Assembly (NCBI GenBank): GCA_002070945.1
Contig: MWEG01000115.1
Span: forward strand, 1 to 64,000
Direction of reading: 5' to 3'
Length of the DNA: 64,000 nt
DNA from: Lentisphaerae bacterium ADurb.Bin082
GTDB lineage: Bacteria > Verrucomicrobiota > Lentisphaeria > Oligosphaerales > Oligosphaeraceae
Positions 9,301-17,763 of the stretch are shown piece by piece (the first letter of the stretch is position 1; each line of letters starts with the position of its first letter). Under the pieces are notes generated by a model. It searched no databases. It saw only the letters and a list, made by a program, of their open reading frames with translations, and was not told where the DNA came from. The translations under genes were made by a program, and so were the position numbers.

Positions 9301-12300
9301 TCACTCCAAAATAAATTTTTTCTCAACGGCAATCCCGCTGAGGATATCATTGACAAGGAGTATCCACTCGCCTCTAGGATCATTGAATCCCATGCGGAAA
9401 CGAAAGGACGCCTTGCCATTTTCTGCATTGATATTGCGCATCATGTGATGACGGAGCACTCCTTTGCCGGGAGGAATAACCTCAATATGGAACACATGTT
9501 TCCCGGCCTTGCCCTCAGAGGGAACAACCGCAAGAGCTGCCTCAAGATCACTGCCCGCTTTTACTTTTTCTGGCATGGAGACCTCAAGTGCTTTCACGCT
9601 GTAGGGATAGATACCGAAGAAAGCGACCGGTTCTTTGTCGTTTAAAGAAACCTGCACTTTGCTGTTTGTGCCGAGATATTTTCCGCGCTGAATGTCGTAA
9701 ACATGCCCGAAAACGGGAAACGCTAGTGTCTGGAGACCGGATGTTTTGGCACGGACGGGGTTGCGTAAAATCATAAAGAGGTTGTTCGTTCCTTCCATAA
9801 AGCGGATTCCCTCGCGACCGGCACAGAGTGCACTGTTGTCCGACTCCATGACCGGTGCGGCTTTGGCGGAAGCGAGAAGCTCTTTAATTTTCTCTGCCGA
9901 TTCCATGTCGGTATCATCAAAACATTTTCCAAGTACTTTCAGATTGTCCTCCCCAGCAAAGAGCGTTGCCGCACGTTTGCGCCCGAACTGGTCATATTCA
10001 CCCGGCATGAAGTCGGCAACGATTATGCCGCCTCTTTTCATAAATGCTTTCAGGGAAGCGACTTCTTCGTCGCTAAGCACCTTAATCCCAGGCATAAAAA
10101 GAATCTTGAACCCAGCCAGGATGCCGTCCGTAATCTGCTCTGGCGCCACAAAATCATACTGATGGAGCATGCCTTCCAGCAGATAGCGGAGACGATGCCG
10201 GCTGTAGAAATAGTCGTGCAGCGGCCCGGACTCTCGGTCGATCTCGCCTTCCTTGGTCTCTTGCCCGAGGCAGAAGCTCAACAGCATGCTGTCATGCGAA
10301 TAGTAGACGGCTATATCACGCTTCGCCCACGGATACTCGAGCAGGAGCTTTCCCGTACCTTTCAGAAGTTTCGAGGACTCCAGACTCTTTTTGAGGTTCA
10401 CCGCATCGACCGTCAGACCGTTTCCGGGGACATCCACCAGGCTCCAGGACGTGCCGAGTCCGTAATGGCGGATCAGCGGCGCATACGACGAATACCACGT
10501 GAATCCGCCGTACTGATGCGCCGCAAACCACCACGGCTGGAAGAGCAGGCGCGCTTCGGAATTGATGTAGCCGATATACCCCCAGACGCGCATATCCGGC
10601 GCAAAAGAACGGTAAAATTCGTCAAAGTCGTAGATGGGGCTGGGGTTTTCCATGCCGCCCATGTAGACCATAGAGGTGTATTCCTGTGAGAAGCCCAGGC
10701 CGCTCTTCGTCAGAAGCCGCCAGTAGTCGTTAGCGCCCAGAGCGCCTTGCCCAAATGTGTTCGGAATAGACAGACGGATTCCGGGATCGAATTTCTTTGC
10801 GATATCGGACATGAGTTTGAGTACTTCGCACCAGCGATCAGTGTTGTAATTACGCCAGAGGATGAACTCGGTGAAATTTCTGCTCTTTCGCGCATCGGCA
10901 ATAAATGCGGGCGCAATCTCATCAAAGCTCTTATAGGAACTTTTGCAGATTTCGTTGAATTTTTCGATGGTATCGAACTGCTCTTTCATGCGTTTGCGGT
11001 ATTCGGCAATATTGTCCGGATGGGAGTCGAGTTCATCACTCTCATTCTTGGGGGAAAACGCCGGTTCGTCACAGAGATTGCAGGAGATTGCACCCACAAA
11101 ACGTCCCTCTCTGATGGCTCGCTCCGTCTGCTCCACGATTTCTTCCCGAGCCTTAACAGAGTTGATTTCCGGCTTTCGGATCTTGCTTTCCTGCTTACGG
11201 ATATAGAAACGTGTATTGCCGCCGCCTACGGATGCTCCGGACGCAAAGCCGACCCCCTCGGAAAGCATCAGCGTGCCGTCTCCGTACAGAAAACCGAGAC
11301 TGAGGATGCCGATGTTTTCAAGCTGGCGGATCAGTGCGCGGGTGGCAGCCTTGCTGATAGACGGATTGGGAGGCCAAACACACGGGGTGAAATCGGAAAG
11401 AAACCGCTTACGGTCGCGATCCTGGACATAGACAGGAATTGATGCGGTATCAATTTTTTCCCCGTTCTCCATGACATCAAGCGTAAATTTGGAATAGTTC
11501 GTAAACAATGCGGAAAGTGGCACCTTGATTGTCGCTTCATTCACAGCGTCAAGCTCGCCCTTTTCAAGGATGCGCCCAGAAAAATCCCGGAGAGTCCAGG
11601 AGAGTTTCATGGAGGTCTTGACTTCCGAACACCGAAAGCGAATCTCGGCAGGCACATCGCCCGTGTTATATTTTTTCACATCTTCCAGATGCGTTATCCC
11701 CGGAGTTTCATGAGTAACCGCCACCATGCCATAATCCATGGTAAGGCCATCGTGGCCAAGCAGTTTTAGAACAAGCAAATGCTCTCCGTTCATGACCAGT
11801 TCCGGCGCAACCGTCGCCGTATTGGCAAAGATAGTTGTCTCTCCTGCCCCCGCTTCGGAACCATCTTTGGCATAGAGCGTATAACTCAGGCGTGTTCCAT
11901 CGGGAACATTGAGTGTTGTGACGTCAACCCTGGTACCGGAAATTATGAACGAATCAAACCGCTCCTGCAGTTTTCCGGCGGCATAGTAGCACATGCGCAT
12001 TATCCACGCATGTACAAAATTCTCATAAGGGAACATATTGTCCTGATCATAGGCCTCGATGAAATCGAGCGACGACCACCCGGAAGTTCCGGTGGGATAA
12101 AGGATGATCCGGCCTTTTCCGATGCTTTTCTCTTCCACCGTGACCGCAGAAAGTTTTCTCGGACGGAAAAAGCGGAAGATTCCGCCTTCTCCGGCAAATG
12201 TCCCCTTCAGATTCTTCGCCAGAACCCCTTCGGCGACAAGAGCTGAAAGTTCACCGAAGTCTGTAGCGTTTACGGCGATCAGACCAGCCCCGTTCTGAAC

Positions 12301-13845
12301 ATTTTCCGCAATAAGTCCGGCAAGGCCTTTTCCCATGCAAAAAATGTTGCGACCGGTGACATAGAGGTCGTACTCGCCACTCTCCAGCCGCTTCTGGATG
12401 GCGTCGGGGGTGCTGTCGGTGTAGTAGAGGTCCGCGCCCTTATTGGTTGTGGTGAGAGTATCGACCTCTGCGTTCACTCCGGCAAAAACCTCGTAGGGAA
12501 CCTGAAGCGCCACCTGGTCTTCGCAGACCGCAAGGACTTTCATGCCCGTCCGCGTCTTTCCAAAAGGATTAGGCACGGCCTTTACGGCACTCCCGGGGAT
12601 AACGCTCTTGTTGCCAATACGGCCAATCTTGCGAATCTCAAAAGTGGAAAGTTTCCCTTCATACAGTTCCACACTGTCATATTCAGCCCCGGATGCCGGG
12701 ACTTTCTCACCGAAACGGTAGAACGAAAGATAGCGTTGGTCTTTTTCCGCCGTAAAATGGAAAGTATATTCTCGGAACTCATCCGTTAATGGAAGTTTCC
12801 AGGCAATGCTCCGTTTGCCTTGCACGGCCTTTCCTTCAGGCGTGCGCAGCATCGGGAGAACGCCGATGGCATTGTCGCCGCCACGCTGCCGTGCACGGAT
12901 TCTCAACGTATAAATTTGTCCTTCGCGGAGAGACGGCGTTTCTGCCGTAAAAAGCTGGTAGGCATTGTTAAAACCATACATGACCCACTGGCCCGAAAAT
13001 TCGGAAGTCTCCCGCCGCTCCACATCTCGTGGATTGATGTAATACCAGCCTGCAAGTCGCCCGTTTTTGGCAAGATCGAATCCGCTGTTGGGAATCAGAT
13101 TGACCCGTGCGGTCTCCGATTGTGAATAATGAGTGGTGCCTTTTTCAACGGGCGTGCGGTCAAGAACCGCCTTGCGCCATGTCGAGGGCTGATGATAGTT
13201 CAATCGGTCAAGCACCGCAAAGGAACTGGCTTCCGGCTCTTTCGTGGGGATATCGATATTCTGACGGCAGATATTGAAAAGGATTTCCTCCTTTTTCCCT
13301 TCCTCCGGCGCTTTCAGTGAGAGCGAGGCGAGCGGTACAGTGATCATGGCACGCCAGTAGTAGGAGTCGCTCTTTATGGAATACTGGATGCCAGGGAGTT
13401 CGCATTTCATGCGCTTGCCCGCAGCGCCGTCCACGTTGCCTTCCGATTTACCCATGTAAAACTCGCCGCCCTGAGAGACGCGAATCTGGTAATATGTGCC
13501 TTCTGAAACGTTCGGGAAAAGAAAGACCTCAAAATTGTTGTCGGAAGCAAGATCGCGTTCCATAGTAGCCGCTCTGAAATGCTTCCGCATATTCGCTGTA
13601 AGAAGGATGTATAAATTCGTATCGTCAAACAACATCGCGCCTTCACTCGGAAAAGTTTCGACCCTGTACTTTTCAGGAATCACAAAGCCCGATGCGACAT
13701 CAGCTTTCTGCCATTCTGGAGAAAATTTTTTCGGTTCGGGAAACGGTGCTTCCTCTGCGAAACGAATGGTTACAACAGCCAATTCCGCGAAAAGCAGGAG
13801 TGTTGAACAGAAATATGCAATGCTCAAAAACAATTTGAACGACAT
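9301..13845 (-). CDS. Very large secreted glycosidase-like protein (GH42-like barrel with N-terminal CBM-like domains)
   Basis: Exported protein of 1514 residues with an N-terminal signal peptide (to about residue 20) and an AAGGA ribosome binding site. In order: a CBM9/DOMON-like beta-sandwich (about 25-215), a CBM4-like jelly roll (about 255-410), a ThuA/glutamine-amidotransferase-like region (about 430-640), Ig-like linkers, then a TIM barrel (about 860-1180). NLCDEPAF, about 60 residues into the barrel, resembles the acid/base strand of GH42-type enzymes. After the barrel comes a beta-galactosidase trimerisation-like segment with LFMPGIKVLSDEEV (about 1260-1350) and a beta-sandwich tail. 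The substrate is unknown; beta-galactosidase-like activity is a family-level inference. The LacI regulator immediately upstream on the same strand is the likely controller. Base composition looks lower in GC than the plus-strand genes. Confidence 0.7.
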   Translation of the reverse strand: MSFKLFLSIAYFCSTLLLFAELAVVTIRFAEEAPFPEPKKFSPEWQKADVASGFVIPEKYRVETFPSEGAMLFDDTNLYILLTANMRKHFRAATMERDLASDNNFEVFLFPNVSEGTYYQIRVSQGGEFYMGKSEGNVDGAAGKRMKCELPGIQYSIKSDSYYWRAMITVPLASLSLKAPEEGKKEEILFNICRQNIDIPTKEPEASSFAVLDRLNYHQPSTWRKAVLDRTPVEKGTTHYSQSETARVNLIPNSGFDLAKNGRLAGWYYINPRDVERRETSEFSGQWVMYGFNNAYQLFTAETPSLREGQIYTLRIRARQRGGDNAIGVLPMLRTPEGKAVQGKRSIAWKLPLTDEFREYTFHFTAEKDQRYLSFYRFGEKVPASGAEYDSVELYEGKLSTFEIRKIGRIGNKSVIPGSAVKAVPNPFGKTRTGMKVLAVCEDQVALQVPYEVFAGVNAEVDTLTTTNKGADLYYTDSTPDAIQKRLESGEYDLYVTGRNIFCMGKGLAGLIAENVQNGAGLIAVNATDFGELSALVAEGVLAKNLKGTFAGEGGIFRFFRPRKLSAVTVEEKSIGKGRIILYPTGTSGWSSLDFIEAYDQDNMFPYENFVHAWIMRMCYYAAGKLQERFDSFIISGTRVDVTTLNVPDGTRLSYTLYAKDGSEAGAGETTIFANTATVAPELVMNGEHLLVLKLLGHDGLTMDYGMVAVTHETPGITHLEDVKKYNTGDVPAEIRFRCSEVKTSMKLSWTLRDFSGRILEKGELDAVNEATIKVPLSALFTNYSKFTLDVMENGEKIDTASIPVYVQDRDRKRFLSDFTPCVWPPNPSISKAATRALIRQLENIGILSLGFLYGDGTLMLSEGVGFASGASVGGGNTRFYIRKQESKIRKPEINSVKAREEIVEQTERAIREGRFVGAISCNLCDEPAFSPKNESDELDSHPDNIAEYRKRMKEQFDTIEKFNEICKSSYKSFDEIAPAFIADARKSRNFTEFILWRNYNTDRWCEVLKLMSDIAKKFDPGIRLSIPNTFGQGALGANDYWRLLTKSGLGFSQEYTSMVYMGGMENPSPIYDFDEFYRSFAPDMRVWGYIGYINSEARLLFQPWWFAAHQYGGFTWYSSYAPLIRHYGLGTSWSLVDVPGNGLTVDAVNLKKSLESSKLLKGTGKLLLEYPWAKRDIAVYYSHDSMLLSFCLGQETKEGEIDRESGPLHDYFYSRHRLRYLLEGMLHQYDFVAPEQITDGILAGFKILFMPGIKVLSDEEVASLKAFMKRGGIIVADFMPGEYDQFGRKRAATLFAGEDNLKVLGKCFDDTDMESAEKIKELLASAKAAPVMESDNSALCAGREGIRFMEGTNNLFMILRNPVRAKTSGLQTLAFPVFGHVYDIQRGKYLGTNSKVQVSLNDKEPVAFFGIYPYSVKALEVSMPEKVKAGSDLEAALAVVPSEGKAGKHVFHIEVIPPGKGVLRHHMMRNINAENGKASFRFRMGFNDPRGEWILLVNDILSGIAVEKKFILE

Positions 13846-13938
13846 AAAAAGTTCCTTTTTACACTACTGCCAGAATATTCCATCAATCTTATGCTCAGGC
13901 AGACGAAACATGGCGATGGAAAAGAATGATTAAAAAGC

Positions 13939-15009
13939 TTAGCGCATCCCCTTTTTGATATGATGGTGGGAAAATCTTTTCAACAGAGATTGCGGCTGGG
14001 GATTTGGCGCTGCGGTTGACCCCCTCACGATCAACTTGGCATCACAAAGTTGCGAAAACTCCGCCCCGTCATTTTTTCGGGGAGCGCCGGAGCGAAAGTA
14101 CGCAAGAATTTGCTCCAGCATTTCGCCTTGTTCAGTTTCTTTCATCGAAGTAATTTGCGGGCGTGAATATCGCTGCAGCCGCGGCATGTCACCAAATGCG
14201 ATCAGAGAAATATCATCTGGAACACGAATGCCAATATCACGCAACGACAGTTCAATTTGCAAGGCAAGGGATGTGCCGGAGCAACATATTGCAGTCGGGG
14301 TGTGCTTCTGCAATAACTCAAGAAGGATTTCCTCGGAAAAATTCGACGGACACACAGCCATGGCAGAACATTCCTCAATACCGAAAGCTTTTACACCGTC
14401 CAAAAAACCGGCGTGGCGAAGCGCGTTGGCAAAAGTCCGTTCTTCATGTGAACCGCAATGCAAAGCAATTTTCCGATGCCCCAGATGGTATAGATAGGCA
14501 ACCATATCGCGCATGATACGCTGGTCATCGCTCCCAAAAACAGGGTAGTCCGGATAAAGCATCGCATTGCGGGCAATAACCATCTTTAATTGCCTTTTGC
14601 GGCAGTAATCAACAGAAATGTCCAAATCAGCTCTCAAACGCTTGTAGTTGATGATATATCGAATCTGATTGCTCGCAATTTCCTGGAAAATAGCATGAAT
14701 GTCATCCGAACAGTAAACCCGTGCCCCAAAACCTAACTGGTTCAAATTCTTGATTAATCGCAAAACAGTCGGATAAATAGGCTCTTCCTGCTCACAAAGC
14801 AATATCCCGATCGTCGAAGAATTAAAACCGCTGCGGATAGTGGCCGCAGATACATTGCGCTTGTACCCCATCTCCTGGGCTACAAGCATAACTCGCTCAC
14901 GAGTCTCCTCGCGAAACTCCGAAGCGCGAGGGTCATTCCGCAAAATCCGGGATATCGTGGAGGGAGCCATGCCAAGCTTCTTGGCCAAGTCCTTCAAAGT
15001 TACAGACAT
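13939..15009 (-). CDS. LacI family transcriptional regulator
   Basis: Sugar-responsive repressor of the LacI/GalR family, 356 residues. The N-terminal helix-turn-helix (residues 3-50) is typical: VTLKDLAKKLGMAPSTISRIL followed by the hinge region with MGYKRN. The rest is a periplasmic-binding-protein-like sensor domain: the first half around STIGILLCEQEEP, and the conserved CSGTSLALQIELSLRDIG segment followed by VPDDISLIAFGD, as in family members. An AAGGAG site supports the start at 15009. A perfect palindrome lies in its own leader (15024-15037), which suggests autoregulation. It is followed by the large glycosidase-like gene about 90 bp downstream on the same strand, so the two probably form a regulator-target pair. 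Confidence 0.93.
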   Translation of the reverse strand: MSVTLKDLAKKLGMAPSTISRILRNDPRASEFREETRERVMLVAQEMGYKRNVSAATIRSGFNSSTIGILLCEQEEPIYPTVLRLIKNLNQLGFGARVYCSDDIHAIFQEIASNQIRYIINYKRLRADLDISVDYCRKRQLKMVIARNAMLYPDYPVFGSDDQRIMRDMVAYLYHLGHRKIALHCGSHEERTFANALRHAGFLDGVKAFGIEECSAMAVCPSNFSEEILLELLQKHTPTAICCSGTSLALQIELSLRDIGIRVPDDISLIAFGDMPRLQRYSRPQITSMKETEQGEMLEQILAYFRSGAPRKNDGAEFSQLCDAKLIVRGSTAAPNPQPQSLLKRFSHHHIKKGMR

Positions 15010-15023
15010 GATCTTAACTCCTT

Positions 15024-15037
15024 CACAAACGTTTGTG
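15024..15037. promoter_or_regulatory. Perfect 14-bp palindrome CACAAACGTTTGTG, candidate LacI-family operator
   Basis: CACAAACGTTTGTG is its own reverse complement, centred on CG as in most LacI/GalR operators. It lies 15-28 bp upstream of the LacI-family start codon. A looser half-match (ggtgtttgtttac) follows at about 15053-15065. Autoregulation is the simplest reading; binding is inferred from symmetry and position only. Confidence 0.6.
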
Positions 15038-15173
15038 TAATTTTACTGTAACGGTGTTTGTTTACTTTGCAAGCGGGGTGGAGAAATATTTTTTTGCAAG
15101 CTGGGGGGGGAGCGGTAATGGGGCGGTCTTCCGCAGGGCATTGGAGAGGCACCCTGGGTTTTGGAGTCATCCT

Positions 15174-15315
15174 GCCCCGAGCTTCGCCTTGGAATAGGCA
15201 TACCCTCGACGTGATGCCTCGCAAGGGCACTACCGGTCGCCTACCAACGCAACCACTGTGCCAAGTCTACCTTGGCATCACAAGATGTTGCCCATTGCCT
15301 ATTTTGTCGAGAAGA
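15174..15315 (+). repeat. Decayed copy of the dispersed 260-bp repeat; otherwise empty 300-bp gap
   Basis: The gap 15038-15337 holds no gene. Within it, stretches such as gagcttcgcctt, ggcatacc, gcctcgcaagggcactacc and cattgcctattttgtcgagaagat line up in order with the repeat copies at 45841 and 60547 (ggcttcagcct, ggcatacc, gccccgtaggggcactac, cattgtataccaatgacttgaagat). The match is imperfect and made by eye. Confidence 0.4.
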
Positions 15316-15337
15316 TGGCCACCCTGCCCTTATTTCA

Positions 15338-17665
15338 TCACGGTTTCAGCTGCATTTGGTAGACTTTGGCTTCGTATGGGCTGAAGGCATCTTCCGTGCG
15401 ATTGAGGGTGCGGTTGTTATCAAATGGCAGGATTATGCTTGCCTGTTCCGGCAATGGGAGAGTATTGATGCTGCCGTTTTGGTTGATGGCGATGACCGTC
15501 AGCAGCGCTCCATTTTGTCGTGCAGCCAACAGGAATCCCGGGGCGTTTTTGCAGGGATACTGCACTGGCTGCCCAGCCTGCTGAAAGGCTTGGAAGACAG
15601 GTTGGATTTCAGCATTGAGGTTGGAAATCAAAGACCAGAGACGGCTTCGCTCGCGCGGGAGAAACCCGTGTCCCATGTGGATGATGATGCCTGCCATGCC
15701 ATTGGCAATGGCCTGAAAAGCGGCGGCGCGCAGCTCTTCGGCGATGCGAGATTGCTTATCGGGAATGGTTCCGCCAAGCCAAAGCAATATAGGTTTGTCA
15801 GGACAGGCCTCGCGGATTGCCAAAATATCGCTTTGCAGATTGGGCACCATCTCTTTTGCATAGCTGGCGCTCCAGGTGGCCGCCTCGTAAATATCACAGT
15901 GCGGGGTGAATTGAGCGGCGACGGACAATTGGTCAACTTGGATGGAAAACAGGCTGTCCGGGCTGAGCTGCTTGAGTTTCCGATAGATTTTCTGATACCA
16001 TTGCGCGGAATCCATATACGTCAAAGTGCCATCAGCGTTTTTGCAGGCCGCCCCAAGTTGCGCTTCATAGGCGATGCGCCAGAAGCAGTTTTGGGCCGCT
16101 GGAGGCTCTTGGAATTGTTTATGCAATAGTTCCTGGTATTGTTCCCAAGGCGGAAAGGTATAACCAACCCAGCCATCCTTTCGCAGGAGGGTCGCACCTT
16201 GAACAGTATTTAGACATACAGCATTTTGCTGCAAGCCGTATTTCCCGTATGACAAGTTGAAGCAATCCTGATTGTGCAGGAAATGCTTTTCAGTCGAACA
16301 GGCGCCAACCAGGAAAATCGGCTTATCATTGAGCAGGAGTTGTGTTCCCCGGCAACTCAGTTTGGCATCCGTGGGCAATGGCGCTGGTTTCCGAAGGTGC
16401 GGGATATATTGAAATGCTTTCAAGGTTTGGAAATGGGTTCCACCCTGTTCCCAACTGGCCCGTAAGTACAACGTGCCAAAGGGAAGGCCGCCCAACGGCA
16501 GACTTCCAGAGAGCGCCTCCTGGTTCTGCGAGAGTAGGCAGGGGCTGTTCAAATGACATTCCTGCAACAGACTGAGATGCAGTTTCTCTATCGGGCCAGA
16601 GCCAGGAGAAAATTGGGGATTCAAGTTAAATTCCAGCTTGCCGTCTTCAGGCGTATAATAGTATTTATCAAGAGAGAGAAGATGATGGAATTGCCATGTG
16701 AGCGAAGCTCCTAGGTTAAGAAAAACATGTTGTGCGCTTTCGGAAAAAACTTTGAAAGTGACTTGTGAGCTTCCTTTCAAGGGCACGAAAGTACTTTGGA
16801 TGTTTTCATCAAAATTGATGAAGCCCGGTGTCAGCGGATCGATTTTCTTGCTGCTCAGAACAGTGGCCTGGTCAAGCAGAATCTGTGCCTGCAAATCAGC
16901 GGGTGAATTGGAGGGCAGTTGTATCGTGCTGCGAATGTGGCTGCCCGTGACGTCGAGTTCTGTGATGACAGCAGGCCTCCAAGTCGGCGTGACGCCGAAA
17001 TACAATTTCCCATACGTGGTAGGGTCATGGAAATTGCGGCTTCCACTCCAACTGGAGACGTCCGCCGTGCTTCCCTGGCGGTTGCGGGCAAAATTAACCA
17101 GCCAGCAGGCGTTAGGCAGCGGCTTGCCAGTTTCAAGCGCAGCGTATGGAATGCGCAGCTCCATCAGCCAGTAGCGGTCATGAATTGAGCTTTTCTGTGT
17201 GATGCCCTGTGGTTGCCAGGAAAGGTCTTTCTTGCGTGCAGAATAAAAGAATCCATCAAGGTTGAAGCATAAATGAAAATACGTGTCTGTATTGTCTTGC
17301 ATGCGCCCATCCTTGATGACCTGATCCGGCGCCAGGAAAATTTCGAAAGAATCATCCCGGAATACAGCCATGTCATCATGGCGCTGGCACTGGGTTTTGA
17401 CCGTGGTGCCCGGATGGAGTGCGCCCTGCGCCAGCAGATATAGTGCTTCATCATCATAGGCGGCGCGCACAGTCGTCCACTCCGATGGCCAGGAACCGCG
17501 AATGCTGGTAAAACCGCCGCCAATCGCTGCTTTCGCCCAGGCCGGCTCATCCGAAAAACCGTCAATTTGCATGGGGTCAGAAATAGCGCCGGGCAGATAC
17601 AAGCTGGGTTGCGCAAATGCAGACAAGCTGACACCGATAAAAAGACAGCCCCAAAAAGATTTCAT
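15338..17665 (-). CDS. Secreted protein with CBM9-like domain and TIM-barrel-like C-terminus
   Basis: Exported protein of about 775 residues. The start at 17665 (MKSFWGCLF) has an AGGAG ribosome binding site and begins a signal peptide ending near AFAQP; an upstream ATG at 17767 overlaps the neighbour's stop and has no signal. Residues about 25-240 resemble a CBM9/DOMON carbohydrate-binding sandwich (PMQIDGFSDEPAWAKA, then AYDDEALYLLAQG, then DDSFEIFLAP). A middle beta-rich part follows. The C-terminal half contains a LNDKPIFLVGA segment, equivalent to the DGKPFFPIG segment of the next genes, and a barrel-like region with ILLWLGG and GMAGIIIHMGHGF, so it probably belongs to the same broad group of glycosidase-like proteins. 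No acid/base Asp-Glu motif could be placed with confidence. Confidence 0.6.
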   Translation of the reverse strand: MKSFWGCLFIGVSLSAFAQPSLYLPGAISDPMQIDGFSDEPAWAKAAIGGGFTSIRGSWPSEWTTVRAAYDDEALYLLAQGALHPGTTVKTQCQRHDDMAVFRDDSFEIFLAPDQVIKDGRMQDNTDTYFHLCFNLDGFFYSARKKDLSWQPQGITQKSSIHDRYWLMELRIPYAALETGKPLPNACWLVNFARNRQGSTADVSSWSGSRNFHDPTTYGKLYFGVTPTWRPAVITELDVTGSHIRSTIQLPSNSPADLQAQILLDQATVLSSKKIDPLTPGFINFDENIQSTFVPLKGSSQVTFKVFSESAQHVFLNLGASLTWQFHHLLSLDKYYYTPEDGKLEFNLNPQFSPGSGPIEKLHLSLLQECHLNSPCLLSQNQEALSGSLPLGGLPFGTLYLRASWEQGGTHFQTLKAFQYIPHLRKPAPLPTDAKLSCRGTQLLLNDKPIFLVGACSTEKHFLHNQDCFNLSYGKYGLQQNAVCLNTVQGATLLRKDGWVGYTFPPWEQYQELLHKQFQEPPAAQNCFWRIAYEAQLGAACKNADGTLTYMDSAQWYQKIYRKLKQLSPDSLFSIQVDQLSVAAQFTPHCDIYEAATWSASYAKEMVPNLQSDILAIREACPDKPILLWLGGTIPDKQSRIAEELRAAAFQAIANGMAGIIIHMGHGFLPRERSRLWSLISNLNAEIQPVFQAFQQAGQPVQYPCKNAPGFLLAARQNGALLTVIAINQNGSINTLPLPEQASIILPFDNNRTLNRTEDAFSPYEAKVYQMQLKP

Positions 17666-17763
17666 GGCAAAGCTCCTGTGTGGTGAATTGTGGTCGTATC
17701 GCTTTTCGGCTTCTGGCCATATACGGCATTCTGAAGGCCGGACGCCGTACAGCAGGCTGAAAA

